Positions 47,856 through 62,500 of a DNA stretch of 64,000 nt are shown here, one piece after another. Position 1 is the first letter of the stretch; the number at the start of each line of letters is the position of its first letter. The notes beneath the pieces were generated by a model that saw nothing but the letters and a program-made list of their open reading frames with translations, was not told the DNA's origin and did not search any database. Origin of the DNA: Edolisoma coerulescens. Lineage: Eukaryota; Chordata; Aves; Passeriformes; Campephagidae. The position numbers were made by a program, and so were the translations under genes. Location: positions 186,001-250,000 of the forward strand of contig VWZW01004611.1 of the NCBI GenBank assembly GCA_013397115.1, given 5' to 3'.

Positions 47856-48535
47856 TCAACTATTATGGCATATTAGGAACACGAAAGTTTTGTCCTGTTC
47901 TCAGTGTGTTTCATTCAGTTGGCATATTTTGATTTTTCTAGCCTAGTTAGACAAAAGATATTTTTACTGTTCGTTTGCTTTAACTATTAATAACTATGGA
48001 TTTCTGTCTGCCTACTGCTATCTCAAAGTATGGGTTTCTATAGATATCCAACTGTTAACAAAGGATTTTACAATAGCCTAGTAAATACAAACATTAGGAA
48101 TTAGATTGGCTTCCTCTCCATATAGCCATAGGATTCTGTAGTTTGGAATTGATTGACTACGTTTCTTTTAAGACAGTGGAAAGACGTTGTTCTACTTGAA
48201 AACATATTTAGTGTGGCTCTGAGTTTAGAGCCATTGTCTGATTCTTACCCATTTTAACAGACAAACTTGCCTTTGCTGTGTGTTCATTCTAAACACAAAA
48301 ATAGGAAACAACAGAAAATGTACATCTGCACACATAGAATAGAATGTCATTTAAAAAGAATGCATTTTTTTTTTTTAAATGCTCTATTTTCCTTCCACAG
48401 CAGATCCATTCATTCATTTTCTGGCTGTTAATACTAACAAATCTTTCATGTGTTTCTGTATTCTGTCTGCAAATTGAAAATCTGAATTACTTTGCTCTTC
48501 ATTTCAGTATTTGTATGGAGCTACAAATCACAACA

Positions 48536-48541
48536 AATAAA
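48536..48541 (+). terminator. Candidate REDIC1 poly(A) signal
   Basis: The first clear AATAAA downstream of the REDIC1 stop, about 680 bp away, in an AT-rich context. Its use is inferred from position only. Confidence 0.45.
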
Positions 48542-48683
48542 AGTTTCTGATAAGATTGTTTCTAGGTTATTCTTGCCTTGTAAAAAGCTCCTGGTAAAGG
48601 TGGCAGGGAGACTCACTGTTACTAACATCTACTTACAGATCCATACACCTTCACTTCTAGATAGATATCTCTCTGTCTTAACT

Positions 48684-48712
48684 ATGTGTGTGTGTATATA
48701 TATATATATATA
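48684..48712. repeat. (TG)n(TA)n microsatellite
   Basis: A TG run passing directly into a TA run and then an A run. Confidence 0.95.
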
Positions 48713-51700
48713 AAAAAACCAGTGTGTCTGTCTGTGCTGGCATTAGCCAGCTGGCTGCATGCAGGGTTCCTCTTCTTCACAAACTCGACAAAAGCTATGC
48801 TGGAGACTTCCTTAAACAGAACAGGAGATTTGTCTCTATAACATTGTTGTACTTTCCCCTTGGAGTCTGCTGTTAAAAGATTCACTTCCCTTATTCCCAC
48901 CAGGTCGGGGTTTTTTTCTATGTTTTGTAGAAGGTGCGTGTGGCCCAGCCTGGGTGAGACTCATCACCATTCTTTGTCTCTGTTCTCATCATCAAACTAC
49001 TGGCTGTGTTTGCTGCTGGGTTTTATTTTTGAAGCGAAGAGCCATTTTCAAAAGAAGGTCTACATTGCTCAACAGTTTGGAGGCTTATGCCTGTGCTATT
49101 TTTAAAAATAGCACCTCAGAAATTTCAGTGGACTTTTCTGTACTTGGAAGAAAATAGCGTTGTCTTTTATATGTATAAATTGCATACATGGGAAGTGGTT
49201 TGCACAGCCAGACTTCTGAACCGTGTAACTATCACTTAGCCAATTCACTGCCCACTTCCTAAGGCCTGACATAAACAGATTTTCTTTTTTAGGTTGCCTC
49301 CATTTATTGTCAAAGCAAACTCCCTAGTAATTTTTTTAGTGCAATATTCATCTTCTTCACAGGAGATATAATTTATTTGAATAACAGCTATGATTTTCTG
49401 AAAGCTCAGCTATTACCAGTGGTTTCTAAAGCACAGTTGTTCACTCAGTGTGACAAAGTCAATTCAGGTTGTGCCACACCAGCAGCGGCCCATACTGGCT
49501 TGAACGAGGACATCTCTGCTTTCCCAACAGGCCCTCACACCTGGTACGTACCTGCCAGTCCTTCCAGTGGTGCATGCCCAGCTTCCCAGCCTCCCTCACG
49601 GCTGATGTGTCTCCAAGGCCCTTGGCCTGCCCGCCCCCTGCAATACACTGTGGCAGAGGCCAGAGAGTGGCACATCATGGCTAAACGCTCCAGCACTGTA
49701 TGCTTTAGACTGCAAGGGTTTTATTACCCCAGCAGATGTAAAACTGCCTCGTGGCCAGAGAGTTCTTTGGTGTCTGGGTTAGAGAGGTGCTGGTGACCAA
49801 ATAGAGATGAACTGCCATTAACTTGCAGTGGAAGTTCTGCTCCTGATTTCTCTGATGGTGGCATTGTTGCGGGGACTTTTAAACTGTGGTTAGTTTTACA
49901 CTGAAGTGAGCTACCCAAGTTCAGGCAGATACTCCAGATCTGCAGAGCTGGCCTCTGAGTAGACACATTCCCAGTCTGTGCCCATGAACCTATGGGACCA
50001 AGAATGCAGGCTGGAACTGGGAAGAGAGGGACAGTTGCACCATATGGATGTATATGAGGTTTCAAACACTCTTTATTAAGTCATCACTGATATTTATCAT
50101 CTTTTAAAGCCTCTCAGCGGGTATTGCTTATTTTCACTTCAGCCACTGATACAGAAGATCTCATAATCTGTCCAGTTCCAGCCAGGTTCCAGCCTGGATT
50201 GCACCATTTCCCAGTAAGGACTGAAATTCCACTGCTCAGTGCCAGAAACTCACCCTTTGGCTGTACATAAGAGCTGCACACATGTCTCTAATGCAATAAT
50301 TCACCACTTCGTATATGTCAATCACCGCAGACAATCATGTTTCAAAGCCTTTGGATGAGAGTATATAAAATCAAATTACCTTCCCATTTTTACCTGTAAT
50401 TGCAAAGCAATCAGAAGAAAGAAAACTATCTTTGTAGTGGTTTGTGTGCTGGCAATGATGACAAATAAGGCAGTGTGCTCTTAGCCACTAGAGAAGTATT
50501 TTAAAGTATTTACGTTACTATTATTGCATTTAAAGAGACTCATGCTTTCTCCTTAGCTCAGCACCAGTCTGCCCCTCTGCTCAGGTGCTTTCTTTCCCGT
50601 GATTTTTTTGTGACTTCTGGGAAGAGCTGAGTTTGGTTTAATAGGAAGTAGTAGACTCGAATTGTGCTTTCTTCAGCCGATAATTCAGCAGCTGATGCTA
50701 TTAATCCATCAATATTTGTAGCCTACAGCTATGATTGTCATCTGGCTATATGCATTCAGGCACCACCAGCTTTCTCTGAGGCTACAGCTTAGGCAGAGGC
50801 ACTCCTTTTTCATGCATGTCATTCTTCCTGGCAGCATGCTGAGCCTCCAGGGAGGCCATGGAAATATACTTGTTTTTAACTGTGTTTGGTAAGCATCAAT
50901 TATAAGTAGAGTTTTGTTGGGGAAAAGGACAGAAGGGTACTTGTAATTAACCAAAAAACAGGAGCATTTGTTTATCGGTGGCTGTTAAATGCTTCTCAAT
51001 ACAGATGGAAAGACTCTCACTGAAAATACTACTGTAAGCTTCAGTCAGAATCAATTTTAATATGCAGCTTGTAAATTTTTTTCCCTCTAAAATCAGCTCT
51101 AATTAGAATAACCTGCAAAGTAAGGTTTTCTGGGCAAGCACCAAAAGAAGTTTGTTCATTAATGCACCGTTTGTTCTTGGATGTTCTGCCAAGAGCCTCC
51201 ACAAACTTCATAGAAATTATTATTTTATTTTCATGAAGGATTATCATTATAGGAAATGAGAGGCTTAAGTCTTCATACAAGTAATTATTTTTCTGCTAGA
51301 AACTGTGAATTGGCTTTTTAAGGGTTTTAGCAGATAGCAGATTGAGGAAGGATGAGTTTTCCTGGAAAAAGTATTTAACTCTCTGCATCCAGTGCCTAAT
51401 CTGTCCCATGGAAGTCAACGACCTTTCTGCAATACTTCTTCAGCCTCTTCTCCCTGACAGCCTCTGACAGGTTAGAGGTGACAATCCCAGTCACCTAAAT
51501 CAGAGCTTGCTTCTCCAGGGCTGGTGATGTGGAACTCCAGCCAGGTCTCCTGACTCTGAGCTGAGCACTGAGTGTTTGCCTCCTCTCCAGCCACACTGCA
51601 GTGACTCCACACCCTGATGGTGCTTGCTCTGGGTGCCACAGCCCTCTGGATGTGCAAGCCAGCGGGACCAGCCCGCGGTGAGCTCTCACACAGCACGCAG

Positions 51701-51814
51701 ATGCAGAGGGTGCTGATACACCAGCTCTTGTGTGAGGTGAGGGGAATCCTGGGCCCAAAGACAGAGGGGTGGAGAGCGACTGAGTCAAGATAAGGCAGGA
51801 GGCTGAAAGAGGCC

Positions 51815-52260
51815 TGTTGAACTATTTAATAGAGCTGAGAGAAAACATGTCCAAATCAACCATTTGTGCAAGTTTGCAGAGAGAGCGCTGTGATTTACTG
51901 TGGAGATACAGCTAGAAAGCAGAAGTGAGAGCGCTGCTAAACTCATGTCAGAAGTGGATGGGGCAACATTGCTAGGCCATAAACCATGGCAGGCAGTGCG
52001 GCCTACCCCCAAACAGCCAGCATGAGGGAAGGGCACGTTTGGTATGTACCTGTGCAGGTTAGTGCTAGCTTTTAGTTTTGCAATATTATTAAGGAACATA
52101 GATATGGTAGTTATAGTGACTACTGCTTATATAAGGATCTATTTTTAGTTACTGCTGAGAAGGTATAAATACTCAGCTTCGTATCAATAAAATCAGCTTA
52201 TTGCATCCAAGCAAGCTGCCCCATCTCTTCCATTGCCGACCGTCACTTGACAATTTACTG
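51815..52260 (+). mobile_element. Candidate solo LTR
   Basis: A promoter-like and poly(A)-like pair sits close together: TATAAAT at 52164-52170 and AATAAA at 52186-52191, followed by 'tcagcttattgcatccaagc'. This spacing is typical of a retroviral U3-R-U5 end, with R very short. The stretch upstream is unlike its flanks. The 5' limit (a TGTT at 51815) and the 3' limit are guesses; no target duplication was confirmed. Confidence 0.4.
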
Positions 52261-52464
52261 CCAGTGTGTCACACTCAGCACATGGGGGCTGGCCTGGCTC
52301 AAGGACCCAGAGCTGTGGTCAATCACAGGACAGAGGAATACATCTTATTGCAGAAGATTTCTTTCATTTCCTGGGCTGGAGTCATTATTGGGAAACAGGA
52401 GGTCTGTAAGGAGCTTTGGTCTCCAGAGAAGCTGCACTCCCTGCAAAAAAAAAGAATTTTTTGA

Positions 52465-52565
52465 GAACCCCAGACCAGCTGAAGCTGGCAGGGATCTCCA
52501 AGCTTGCCCAGTACAAGCCCCACTCATAGCAGGGCCAGCTGGAGCAGGGTACTTTGGGCCACGGC
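52465..52565 (-). repeat. CR1 LINE fragment, minus-sense
   Basis: The plus strand reads 'ggcagggatctccaagcttg', 'cagtacaagccccactcata' and 'gcagggccagctggagcagg', the reverse complement of the CR1 3' region around its 'cctgctctgg...gggttggacc' blocks. Diverged. Confidence 0.6.
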
Positions 52566-55034
52566 CAGCTGCTATCACCAGACACCCGGACTGGGGCTGG
52601 GGGAATAAGCCCTGCCAGGCAGGGGACTCGAGGGAAGCTGTGCCTGCTCACAGCAGCTGCTGCAGACAGAGGCAGCCACTGCCTGAGCCATCTCCTCCCT
52701 GTGCTGGGAGCAAGGCAGGAGCCTGGGGCTGGAGGAGGGGGAGCTCTAGGTGTATGTGGAGGGAGGCTGGGTGCTGCTGCTGCCCTGCCCTGCTCCACCT
52801 CCTTGGGGCACAACTCCTGCCTCTCTTGCCTCTCCTCACCCACATTTCCATGCAGTAATGAAGAGCAGCAGTGTTTCACCCCAGCACCAGCTTGTCCCTG
52901 AGTGCACAGCCACAGAACCTCCTCCAGCAGCCCTGAATCCTCGGGCTGCACTAACTATGGGCGCTCATCACTCTCCCACCAGGGACCATGGGGGTCCCAA
53001 TGCCCTCAGCATCTCCCTGTGAATCTCACCAACTACAAGGAAACTTGACATACGGAGAGAATACAAAAGCTATCTTGTCTGGTACAAGGCTGGGGGTAGC
53101 AGCCAGCTTTCACCCAGCCTACAAAAACTTTGCTTGCTCTTGATTTTTTTCCCCATAGTTTTTAGCAGCCCATGAGAGGAGAGCAGTGGGCACACCAGCC
53201 CCATCTTAGTTCCAAAGCTGCATGGGGCAGCTGCCTCTCACTGAGCCCCCTCAGCCAACCTGCAGGTTATGGGACCCTCAAACACCAGGGAGAGCACAGG
53301 TGAAGCCACATCAGACTGACTCTGACTGCAGTCGCATCTTGTGACAATCCAGTAACAGGGCACACTGTCGTATCAGACATCCTGGACAATGAAGGAGCTC
53401 ACTGGGAGCAGTCAGTTTTGATGCCATCTCACCATGAATATATTAAAACAAGTACCAATTCCATGGCAATGCTTATTCCAAGGCACCACTTCCCAGTGGG
53501 GACCCGGCCACCTGCTGCAGGCCACAACTGCCATTTTAGGGATGGAGAAGTCACCTGGCACTTGCAGGATGGTTCCTTACGTGACTGCCAACAGCCTCCT
53601 CTTCATAACTACAGCCATGCTGAGTGACCCTGAGGGAAGGCTTCGGGCAGAAAATCTGTACATGGGATTTGGTGACAGCTGGATGGGGACATGGGGTCTC
53701 AGCAGCCTCAGCTGTGGAAGTGGTTTTGAGAAGAAGGAAAAGCTGTGGGGCTGAGAAGGCTGAAAATGCCACATGTTAAGGAGAAGGGCATGAAGTGCCA
53801 GCAGAGCAGGGCTTGGCTCACCCTGTTCCTTTTTTACAGGAGTGTAAAAAAAAAAAAATTAAAGACTAAGCAAATGAATCTTAGTCCTGGAAAAAAACCC
53901 TATTTTTTAGAGAGAGATTTAGACCTTTAATCGCTGCATCCTTAGCCTAGTGCCATTTTCTGACTTTGCCTCCCTCTACCCAGGACAGCTTGACACTGTC
54001 TCCTGTCATCACGCAGTGGTGTGGCAGAGACACCACATCCCCACTCACACTTCACTAACCATCCTCCATACCTTATGCCCTGCTTCCTTCCTCCAGCCTC
54101 TGCTCAGGATTTGCTTTGTGTTCTTTTTGCTCACGTTGCCTTGGCAACCTGATCCAGTCTCAGTTCCACGTATCACCTTGATTATGAAATTTAACTAATC
54201 CAGCCCCCTCTGCCCTCAAATTGCTCATGTATCTCCAGCCACCTCCCTGATGGGCCCCCAAGCCCTGACTGTTCCTTCAGGTATGGGCCTTCCCCACCTC
54301 TCCAGCCCCCTGTCTCCACCTTTAATGATATTTAAGTAACTCTCTTTCCAAGGGGAATGGACACGTGATTCACTGCTTTTGTGAAAGTGGGGGGCCTTTA
54401 TTCTCCCTTCTCACACCTGAGTCCCCTCAAGGGATGTGCTCCCTTGGCACCAGTGCACTGCAGCTTCTCCGTTCCCTACACTGCGCGTAACTCCTGCGTC
54501 TTTGTAAGGATCTGCTTATTCTGATCTTCTGAAGAATGATCCACAGAACAGGGCTGGTTTGGAAGCCTTTCATTTCCCTGCCCCCTTTTCCACCTGCAAT
54601 AAAAGACACCTAAGTCCCCTCTGTGTGGTGCTGGTGTTAATGTGTTACAAGACAGTGGGTAGGTCATTTTGGATGTGTGCTCCTCTTTCTTCCTTCATAC
54701 AATCCGGATCTTACTGCTCTATATATGACTCCCTGTTTTTCTGTTTGGCATTAAGGATTCTATCTGAGCTTTCATGGGATATCACAGTACTCAAAATCAG
54801 AGTGTGCTAGCTAAGGCAAAGGTTTCATACGTCAGAAAAACAGATGGATCCTTGTATCCTCCTGAAACCCAGACTCCAAAATCTCCTATAAAAGTATCCA
54901 ACCAAATTAACCTCACACAGCCCTCCAGATTTTTCTGTCAAAATCAAGATGCAGAAAATACTCCTGGTAGTTCTCCGGTTAACTCTTAAAAGGCAAAAGT
55001 TTTCCAAACTTCAGGTCTATGCAGAGCTTCTCTA

Positions 55035-55049
55035 TCACACACACACACA
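55035..55049. repeat. (AC)n run
   Basis: A short alternating CA run of about 15 bases. Confidence 0.85.
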
Positions 55050-56599
55050 TGCAGGTACTTGGTAGGTCACACATGTTAAACAAGTGGGTGAAAGCCTGCC
55101 CTGGAGACCAGCTAACAAACAGCCCGAGGATGAGAGTGTGGAACTGCTTATGGCAAGTGTGTGACTGATTCCCACAGAGTTCAGCTGGTTGCTTGATGGG
55201 CTGAATGTATTAGTCTGTCCATCAGGAGAAGAGTTGAGATGCCATTCATTTTGGGTCAAGTGAAAGTGAAACTGCAGCAGCTGAAGCACCTGAGTACATT
55301 TGTGCAGGGAGCTCTGCGTGGGTGAGAGGTGACTGGAGGGACACCAGCTCAGGGGACAATCAGCAGCAGGTCTCTTCAACCAGCCCAGAGCAACTCAGCA
55401 GGTGACCACTGAGATTAGAGAAAAAGGACTTTTTTTTTAAGCTTACTTTGAAGTTCCCCACTTACTTCCCACAAACTGTAGGAGCCTTGAAAGAAGCACT
55501 TCGTGCCTTGCACAAAGCAAAGGCCACACAGCACTGTATGGGTGACTTCAGTTCGGATGGAGCATCACCCAGCCCTGATACCGGGGGTGGCTGCTCCTGA
55601 AAATGCTCACAAAGATTTGGAGCAACTGCTGTTACTGCCTGCAGTTCAGTTCTACAGGAGAACGAATTTGGCAAAAATGAATCCATCAGTAGTTGCTTTG
55701 TGATAGTAGCTGCAGCAGAGAGAAATGGTAGAAGGCAAAAAAATGGAGTGTTTAACAGCAGACCCACCAGATTTTCATTATCCCACAAAGCTGCCATGTA
55801 GTTTTGGTGACAAGTAATATGAACTGCAGTCACTCATCACTTTTATAAGCACTATCAGCCAGAACCCTAGAAACAGAAGCTGTCAGTGCACAACGATGAG
55901 CTGCCTCACTCCCCTCCTGGGGATAAGCACTGCCACAGATACAGGATTTCTGAGCAGTCTCCCACTGCCAGCATCTCCCCACTGGCTGTGATTTCTCTGC
56001 ATCCTGGACCAAAAGGCTACAGCTCTGTCAGAGCCAGCTCTGGATCTCGCCAGGATTTGATTGTGGTGCCTGTGGTAGGTGGAGGTAACAGAACCATTTT
56101 CCACTTGTTCTCATGGGTGCAATTCCTCTGTCGCTCTGGGGAGTGCAGCCAGGGCAGCCCCAGCACAGCATGGTCACGGTCATGCTGCTGTTTGTTAGCC
56201 ATCAAACTGATTCCAGCAATTTTCTTAATAAAACACAGAGTTAGGACATTTCCCCAATAGAAAACAGCAACTCCTGCTCTTTTCCCAGTCCATAATCAAG
56301 CCTGACGGTGTAAATTGCTGTAAGGAAACGGGTCTGTTTGCACAGAGGACGTTGCAAACCCACAGCAGGACGTCGGGACAGCTGGCAGCTCTGCATAGCT
56401 GCATTCAGCTCTTCAAAAAAATCCTCCAGAAAGGAAGGAACACTTACCTGGTGTCACAGAACCATTCTCTGATTTGAAACACATCCTATTAAGGCCATAT
56501 TCATTCTTACCCTTCCCTTCTTTCAGGCAAGCCCATAGCCTATCTGAGCTCATTTTGCTGAGCAATGGGAAGCTGCCACCCTAAAAGGGGACCCGAATA

Positions 56600-59500
56600 C
56601 CCAAACAAATGAAACCTTGAGAAAAATTCTGTAATTAAGTATCTCACTTTTTATTTTGTTCATTTACACTTCTGGCACTGACAATTCTTTGAAGATATTT
56701 ATTTTCATGTAAAGACCAAACTTCATTAAAGCAATCAGAAGTCAATTAAATAATTTTACATCACTTAAGTTTCAGAAAATGTACAACACTTTCATACATT
56801 ATAGGCTTGACTGGTTGGAAATGAAAATGGCACGTTTGACATGGTTAAGAAATGACTTGGACAACCCAGCAAATTGTTTTGCCAAAACCTGTTTTGTACT
56901 GAATACCATAGCCCGTGCCCAGGGATTACAGTGTGCCTGATGGCACCATTTGCACATTACTATTCAGCATGGAATTATTACTATCAATTTGGTCCCCAAT
57001 AATGTCTCAAATATTCTACATGGCATTTGTCACACAAAGATCCGGTTAACCATTTTGTAGAGGAGTGAGATTCACAATGGAAAGCAGAGACATGACTCAT
57101 GCCACTTCCCAGCGATGTCCCGGACCAGCAGGACACTGAGCACATGGAGAATATCAAGCATGTGAATAATCCTATCAATTGGGGACTGTTGGAAAACTTG
57201 AAATCAAACAGAAGGCAGGCATGCACTAGGCAGGGCCCACAGTGAACGCAGCATCCCAGCACCAGGAAACCATCTCGTTTCACACCTGCTGAGGATCCAT
57301 GAAGTTTCTGCTGCAGAAGTCACGATGATGGTCATACATTCAGTCCTCTCCAAAGTCTGTGTAATGTTTAAGGCAGTAAGAGAAGTTTGCCTTTATTTTA
57401 ACACTTCAGAAACAGATGGTTCCTTTAGAAATAGGTGGACAATATTCATAATTCATCAGTATGCTCCTTATTTATATAAATGTGATGAAAGGCCAAAGCA
57501 AGTTTTGACAAAATGTTTCTCAACAAAATCAAGGAGTGTAACTGAACTGGAGGTGAAGCTTTAAAATTACATGTGCCAGATCATTCACATGTAACATACT
57601 GTCTAGGGACAATGTGAAAAAGCAGGGATTTAGATGAAATCTGTACTCTTGAGGCCTGACTCCTGTCAAATTTCCCCTGGCATGAGTGAGCTCTACTGAA
57701 GCCAACGAGTGAGCACCTCTGATGAGAGGTGTGAGTAAGATTAAAAACATGCCGCTGGTTCACACTAACAGGTCATTGTGGCTAAAGTATATTCTCACAT
57801 ACAGAACTCTGCAACACCATTAACACTCATTTACAAAACACTACAGTGATGGTTATTGGCACATAAAAAACTCCTTCTCTATATGAAAACATACACAAAA
57901 TAGATAAGAACTGCCATTTTATCAGACTTTTAAAATCTATATATAGTTGCCTTTGAGGAATTTTAACCCCCAGTATCACAAACAACAATATTTCTTTAAC
58001 AATGTTCACCTAGAATTTTACTGTGCTGACATTTTTAACACTGCCACAATCTAGACCACTTGTGGATTATGCTTAACTGTACTGTACACAAGGTGATGAA
58101 GATTGATAGAAAACCACTAAGATTTTTGCACAAAAATATGACTTGTTAAAATCCAGAGAACAATTGAGTCACTTTATAGGCAGCAGCTACATGTAAGCTG
58201 TAAATGTTACCCGCAATAAAAACACATTTTGCCATAAAGCACATATTGTGGCATTATCTGCTTCTGGCCTGGTACACAAAGCTTGATTTTCTTCTCAATG
58301 CAGAGGAATAGGTTTGGTTAGCTTGACTCTCTCAGAAAAGAAGTGCACACATATCTTACTCTTTGAAGTGCTTTGCAGAACTGTCTCTTCTGCCTTGATT
58401 TCTACCCCGAGATCACTCTCTGCTGTAAAGATTCTGCCTCTTTTGCAGTAGTGATGTTCAGCCAACAAAGCCCCTCATGCAAGTAAAATTTTAAGAAGAG
58501 CATTGACATTGAGAAGTAGAAAGCTGGGTAAAAAGCTGAGAAGTACAGGGTCTGTCTTTTCCTTGCCCACTGAATGCCTGTGGGACTGCACTCAGTACTC
58601 CCATAGCCTAAGGCAAGACCCTAGCTCAGGGCCTGTAGCAGCGCCTGAAGGTCAAAGCTTCTCCCCAGAGCTCAGCCCAAGTGACTACGAACGGCAAAAG
58701 AGACTTCACCAAGGGAAAAAGTACTAGCTTTGCCAGCTCCACTGCCATGTCCTCACCTCCACACAGGCATGGGAGAGGAGCACTAACGTGCTTCTTCCCC
58801 TGACAGCCCCACCATTCCTATCCACAGGACCAAGCACAGTCCCTTGTCCCACATCCTCACCCCACAAGGGAGACAAGTCAGAGACTGCTCCTGTTGGCTA
58901 CAACACCCATCTCTACTGAAACATGACTTTGTGGTGCTTTTGATGCATCATTTCCTTCTTCTCCCCTCCCAACCCTAACTCCTACATGAGTGAAATGCTG
59001 CATTATCAACACATGCAAAAGTAACTTAGTGTTGGGACAAAGGTCCCTTGTGATTTACCCTTTCTTGCCCCACAATTTCTGCCAGTGTTGTCACTGCACC
59101 TCCCAAGGAAACAACGTCTACGAGAGTGACCGATGCAAGGTGCCCGCACAGCAATGCAACTCCAGCCCTCCAAACAACTCCTGGGCCCTGCTTTGACTCT
59201 ATATCTATTTTCAAAACAGTTTTGGTTCTCTTGTTAAAGTATTATTTTGATCAACAAAGTGACAAGAGGAAGAAAAAAGTGGCAAATTATCTCATCCCCC
59301 CAACATATTTTGAATTTCGGCGTGGTGAACAAACTACTATATGCAAATTAACACGAATTAAATTTAAAAATATTTAAAATGCATCAGGACTTGTTTCTTT
59401 TATACTTGGTGTTAGCTTACAACATGTAGAGTCGGTAGATAATTCAGAATTAAAATATCTCAAATTGTTGTGTAAAATCAATATGACCAACTCTACCAGC

Positions 59501-62500
59501 AGTATTATTCTAGCACTCCTGATGCAGAGAATACCTGAATTAAGTGTGCAGTCCTTGTGAAGAAACAATTTCACATCTTCTGCAGAAAGCTTTCAATAAA
59601 AGAATATTGTGCTTAGACATATTTATGCTACTTCATAAATTAAAATCTTGTAATAAGAAATTATTCAGCTACACTGTATTCTTATTCTTCTATCTGGAAT
59701 GTTACTAAGTCTACCTTTAGCAAAAATCTCTTAAAACTTAAAATACACATAAATATAAAAAATATTTGCAAAATAGAAACATTTTTCTAATTTTCTTCAT
59801 AAATTCTAAATATTCACAGATTCTAAAAATAAAACCCTAACAGCATAAGATTACTTTGAAGTATCTGATCTCATTTTTAATACACATGATGCTTGGTACT
59901 ATGTTCTGTGTTTCTAAGGTACGGAATGCTGTCTTGGTGTGAAGTAACCCTAAAAGGAAGACTTAAACCCAGCTCTCTGTGGGCACGGAACAGGGAGGGA
60001 CAGTAAAGAAGCCAATATATTTTGTAGCCTCATGGCCAGTAGCAGAGAGGAATAAAATGCATGTTTCAATCGCTATGTCTTGTGAGAAAGGACAGGGGAT
60101 ACAAACCTTCAGAAAACTGTTTTCCGTAAGATTGAACCTGTGTGAGAAAATGAGCCCAGCGCTCTACGCGACTGAGCGCCCCTTGGGGAACGTCCATGAA
60201 ACAAGGCTGGCAGAGGGAGACGGCCTTCTGCTGCTAAAAAGCCCCAGCACTGCCTGCAAAACAGAAGAGGCTGCTGACCCCGTGGCAGGGACCTTCCCAG
60301 CGAATTCCCTTCAGTTATGCCCAAAGCCTGCAGCGGTTCCTCTCCCTGCGGGCACAAGCGCGAGGTCAGCGCTGACACCAGGTCCCGCCTCGCTCCCGCT
60401 CCAGCAACACACATCAAGCGAGGGAACGCTCCCAGGTGTGAAGGTGAGTGTGGGCTCGTGCTTTTGGGGTGATCAGAACCCTAAGTCCCCATCCCCAGAA
60501 GCCAGTAAATACCCACTGAAACCTACCAACTGCGTAAGCACAGGCTGGCTGTTACATACCTATTCACACACTGCTCTAGGTAACAAAAGTGCTCCCCATA
60601 CGGGTCTTCAAACATACATTTTTTGGTTTCAGAAAAAAATTAATTTCTCCTTAAAATTATTTTGTTCTTGTCTGTGCTAAGCATCTCTTTTTCTCGTTTC
60701 AGGTACTGCACCTTCAGTGAAGGCTTCAGCAAGGTGACAGCCTAACAGAGACATCCACAGCAGGGGCATTTGTACAGAGGTCTGAGGACCTGAGCATTTT
60801 CAATAGATAGACCTGGAGATCTCAGCATTTTCTGTAGCTGGTGCTTTCAAGCATAAAAATATTGTGCGCTTAAGAGGGAGGTAAGATGGAAGGCATGAGA
60901 ATCCAGCCCTGTCACCACACAGGAGACGTTCAAGGTTGAGCTGCTCTTTGCAAAGATTCATTTGAAATTCCCTCTGTCCACTATGTTTTTCCCTTTTAGA
61001 CCCAGTCACGTTACAGAAGGATTCTTTAAAATGTTTTCTTTCCAAAAATATTTCTCTGATTAATAAAAAAGAAAAAAGAAAACAAAACACACCCAATCCC
61101 TGAAGGTCAATACTTGGAGAATAAGAACTCCCCCCATAGAAGATTAGATAACATAACATCAGACTTCTTTACAATAACAAAACCCCACGTTATCCAACAA
61201 AAACAATTTAGTAACAAATGTCCAAGCTTGGTTTTGATAGCAATCCTACATTAAAAGTATTTTTCAACCCAAGAAAAACCCACAAACCAAATCTATAAAA
61301 GCTAATGAACCTAATGACTTCTTTAATCTTTACACAATGAAAAATAAATGTATTTTTACCAAATAAATGGGCGTCAGCCCACAGGCAGAGGAATTTTTCT
61401 ACATTCTTTCATGAAGCAAATGTTTCAAAGATAAGAATTTGAATTGTTGATGCTTTCAAACTCATATCTTTGAAGACTTAAAGCGGTGAGGACAGGACAA
61501 GGAAAAAAAATAACATAATATTTTTATGTAGCTGCATAAAATTCAATTTGCCAAGGCAAGCAATCATGGCAGGCGAATAAAATACCATTCATATTTTCAT
61601 TACCATGCTAAAGGTAGCCAAGTTAGTTTTGTGCCTGACATTTTCTTGACAAGTTTGCAATGCTTCGGTAAGGCAATTAATATGAGATGCAGGCTTCTGC
61701 CCATTGCTAATATTTCTCTTTAGATCTAGCAAGACACCAGTCGACTAAGGAAATTTTGAAGAAAAATGTGCTGGTAGTCATTTACTCTGCACATATGGAG
61801 ATAAACTGAAGGCAATAATTATTCACAAGCAAAAGGTGCAGGAGGGATGACCACTGTACATTTAGCAGCACTAAACCCTCTCCCCTCCTTCTCTTTCTTT
61901 TAGCTAATGGTATTTTTGTGCTCAAAACTAGGCATAAACCAATATGTTCAAATGCTAAAAAGGAAAACAAATAGAATTTTTTTCTAACTGAAGCCTCTAT
62001 GTTGTACCTAGCAATATATACCGGTACATTTGTAGGTGTGGCCACGTACTGAGCTCTGTTTTCCTGCTGTCAGTAATTAATTTTTCCAGTTTCTCTCACA
62101 AACATAAACTCCCAACCACAGTGAATACTCAGGAGCAGCAGTGGGTGGATAACCCAGCGTAGCACAGACACACACCACCCTAGTGAACCCCCATCCAGGT
62201 GAGTATGGCTCTCTACTTGTTTTCTCAAATAAATAATGGAAATTCTCTTTGGGTAAATTTGGGAAATGTCCCTCTGATGGATACAGCAGGTATTTGTATT
62301 TTCCCAATCAGTTAAACCTTTTAATTGGTTACTGTTACAGCAGCTTATGCATTCATCCTTCACTGTACTGCACAGCAGAACTTCTTCCTTGGCTCCTGTG
62401 AGATGAGGATCTGACAGCTGTCAGCTGTTTTCTCATCAGCCACTCCATTATTTTAGCTTTTGTCAGTATTGGACATAAGGGCAGCCCCTGACCATCTAGG

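Larger units (their letters stand above)
47856..56600. other. REDIC1 3' flank and intergenic interval
   Basis: No convincing gene. The first about 700 bp is the likely REDIC1 3' UTR. A TG/TA microsatellite lies at 48684-48712, an LTR-like stretch at about 51815-52260, a minus-sense CR1 fragment at about 52465-52565, and an AC run at 55035-55049. 52550-52860 is GC-rich with overlapping open frames on both strands (up to 203 codons), the signature of composition rather than of a gene. Confidence 0.7.

Noticed and set aside
52247..52858. 203-codon plus-strand open frame in GC-rich DNA, with overlapping minus-strand frames of 188 codons
   Set aside because: Long frames appear on both strands at once, part of the stretch is a CR1 fragment, and there is no recognisable domain; composition explains it.
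59979..60680. 233-codon plus-strand open frame opposite the presumed SLC2A13 3' UTR
   Set aside because: No family resemblance, no clear promoter or splice context, and the translation looks like random composition.
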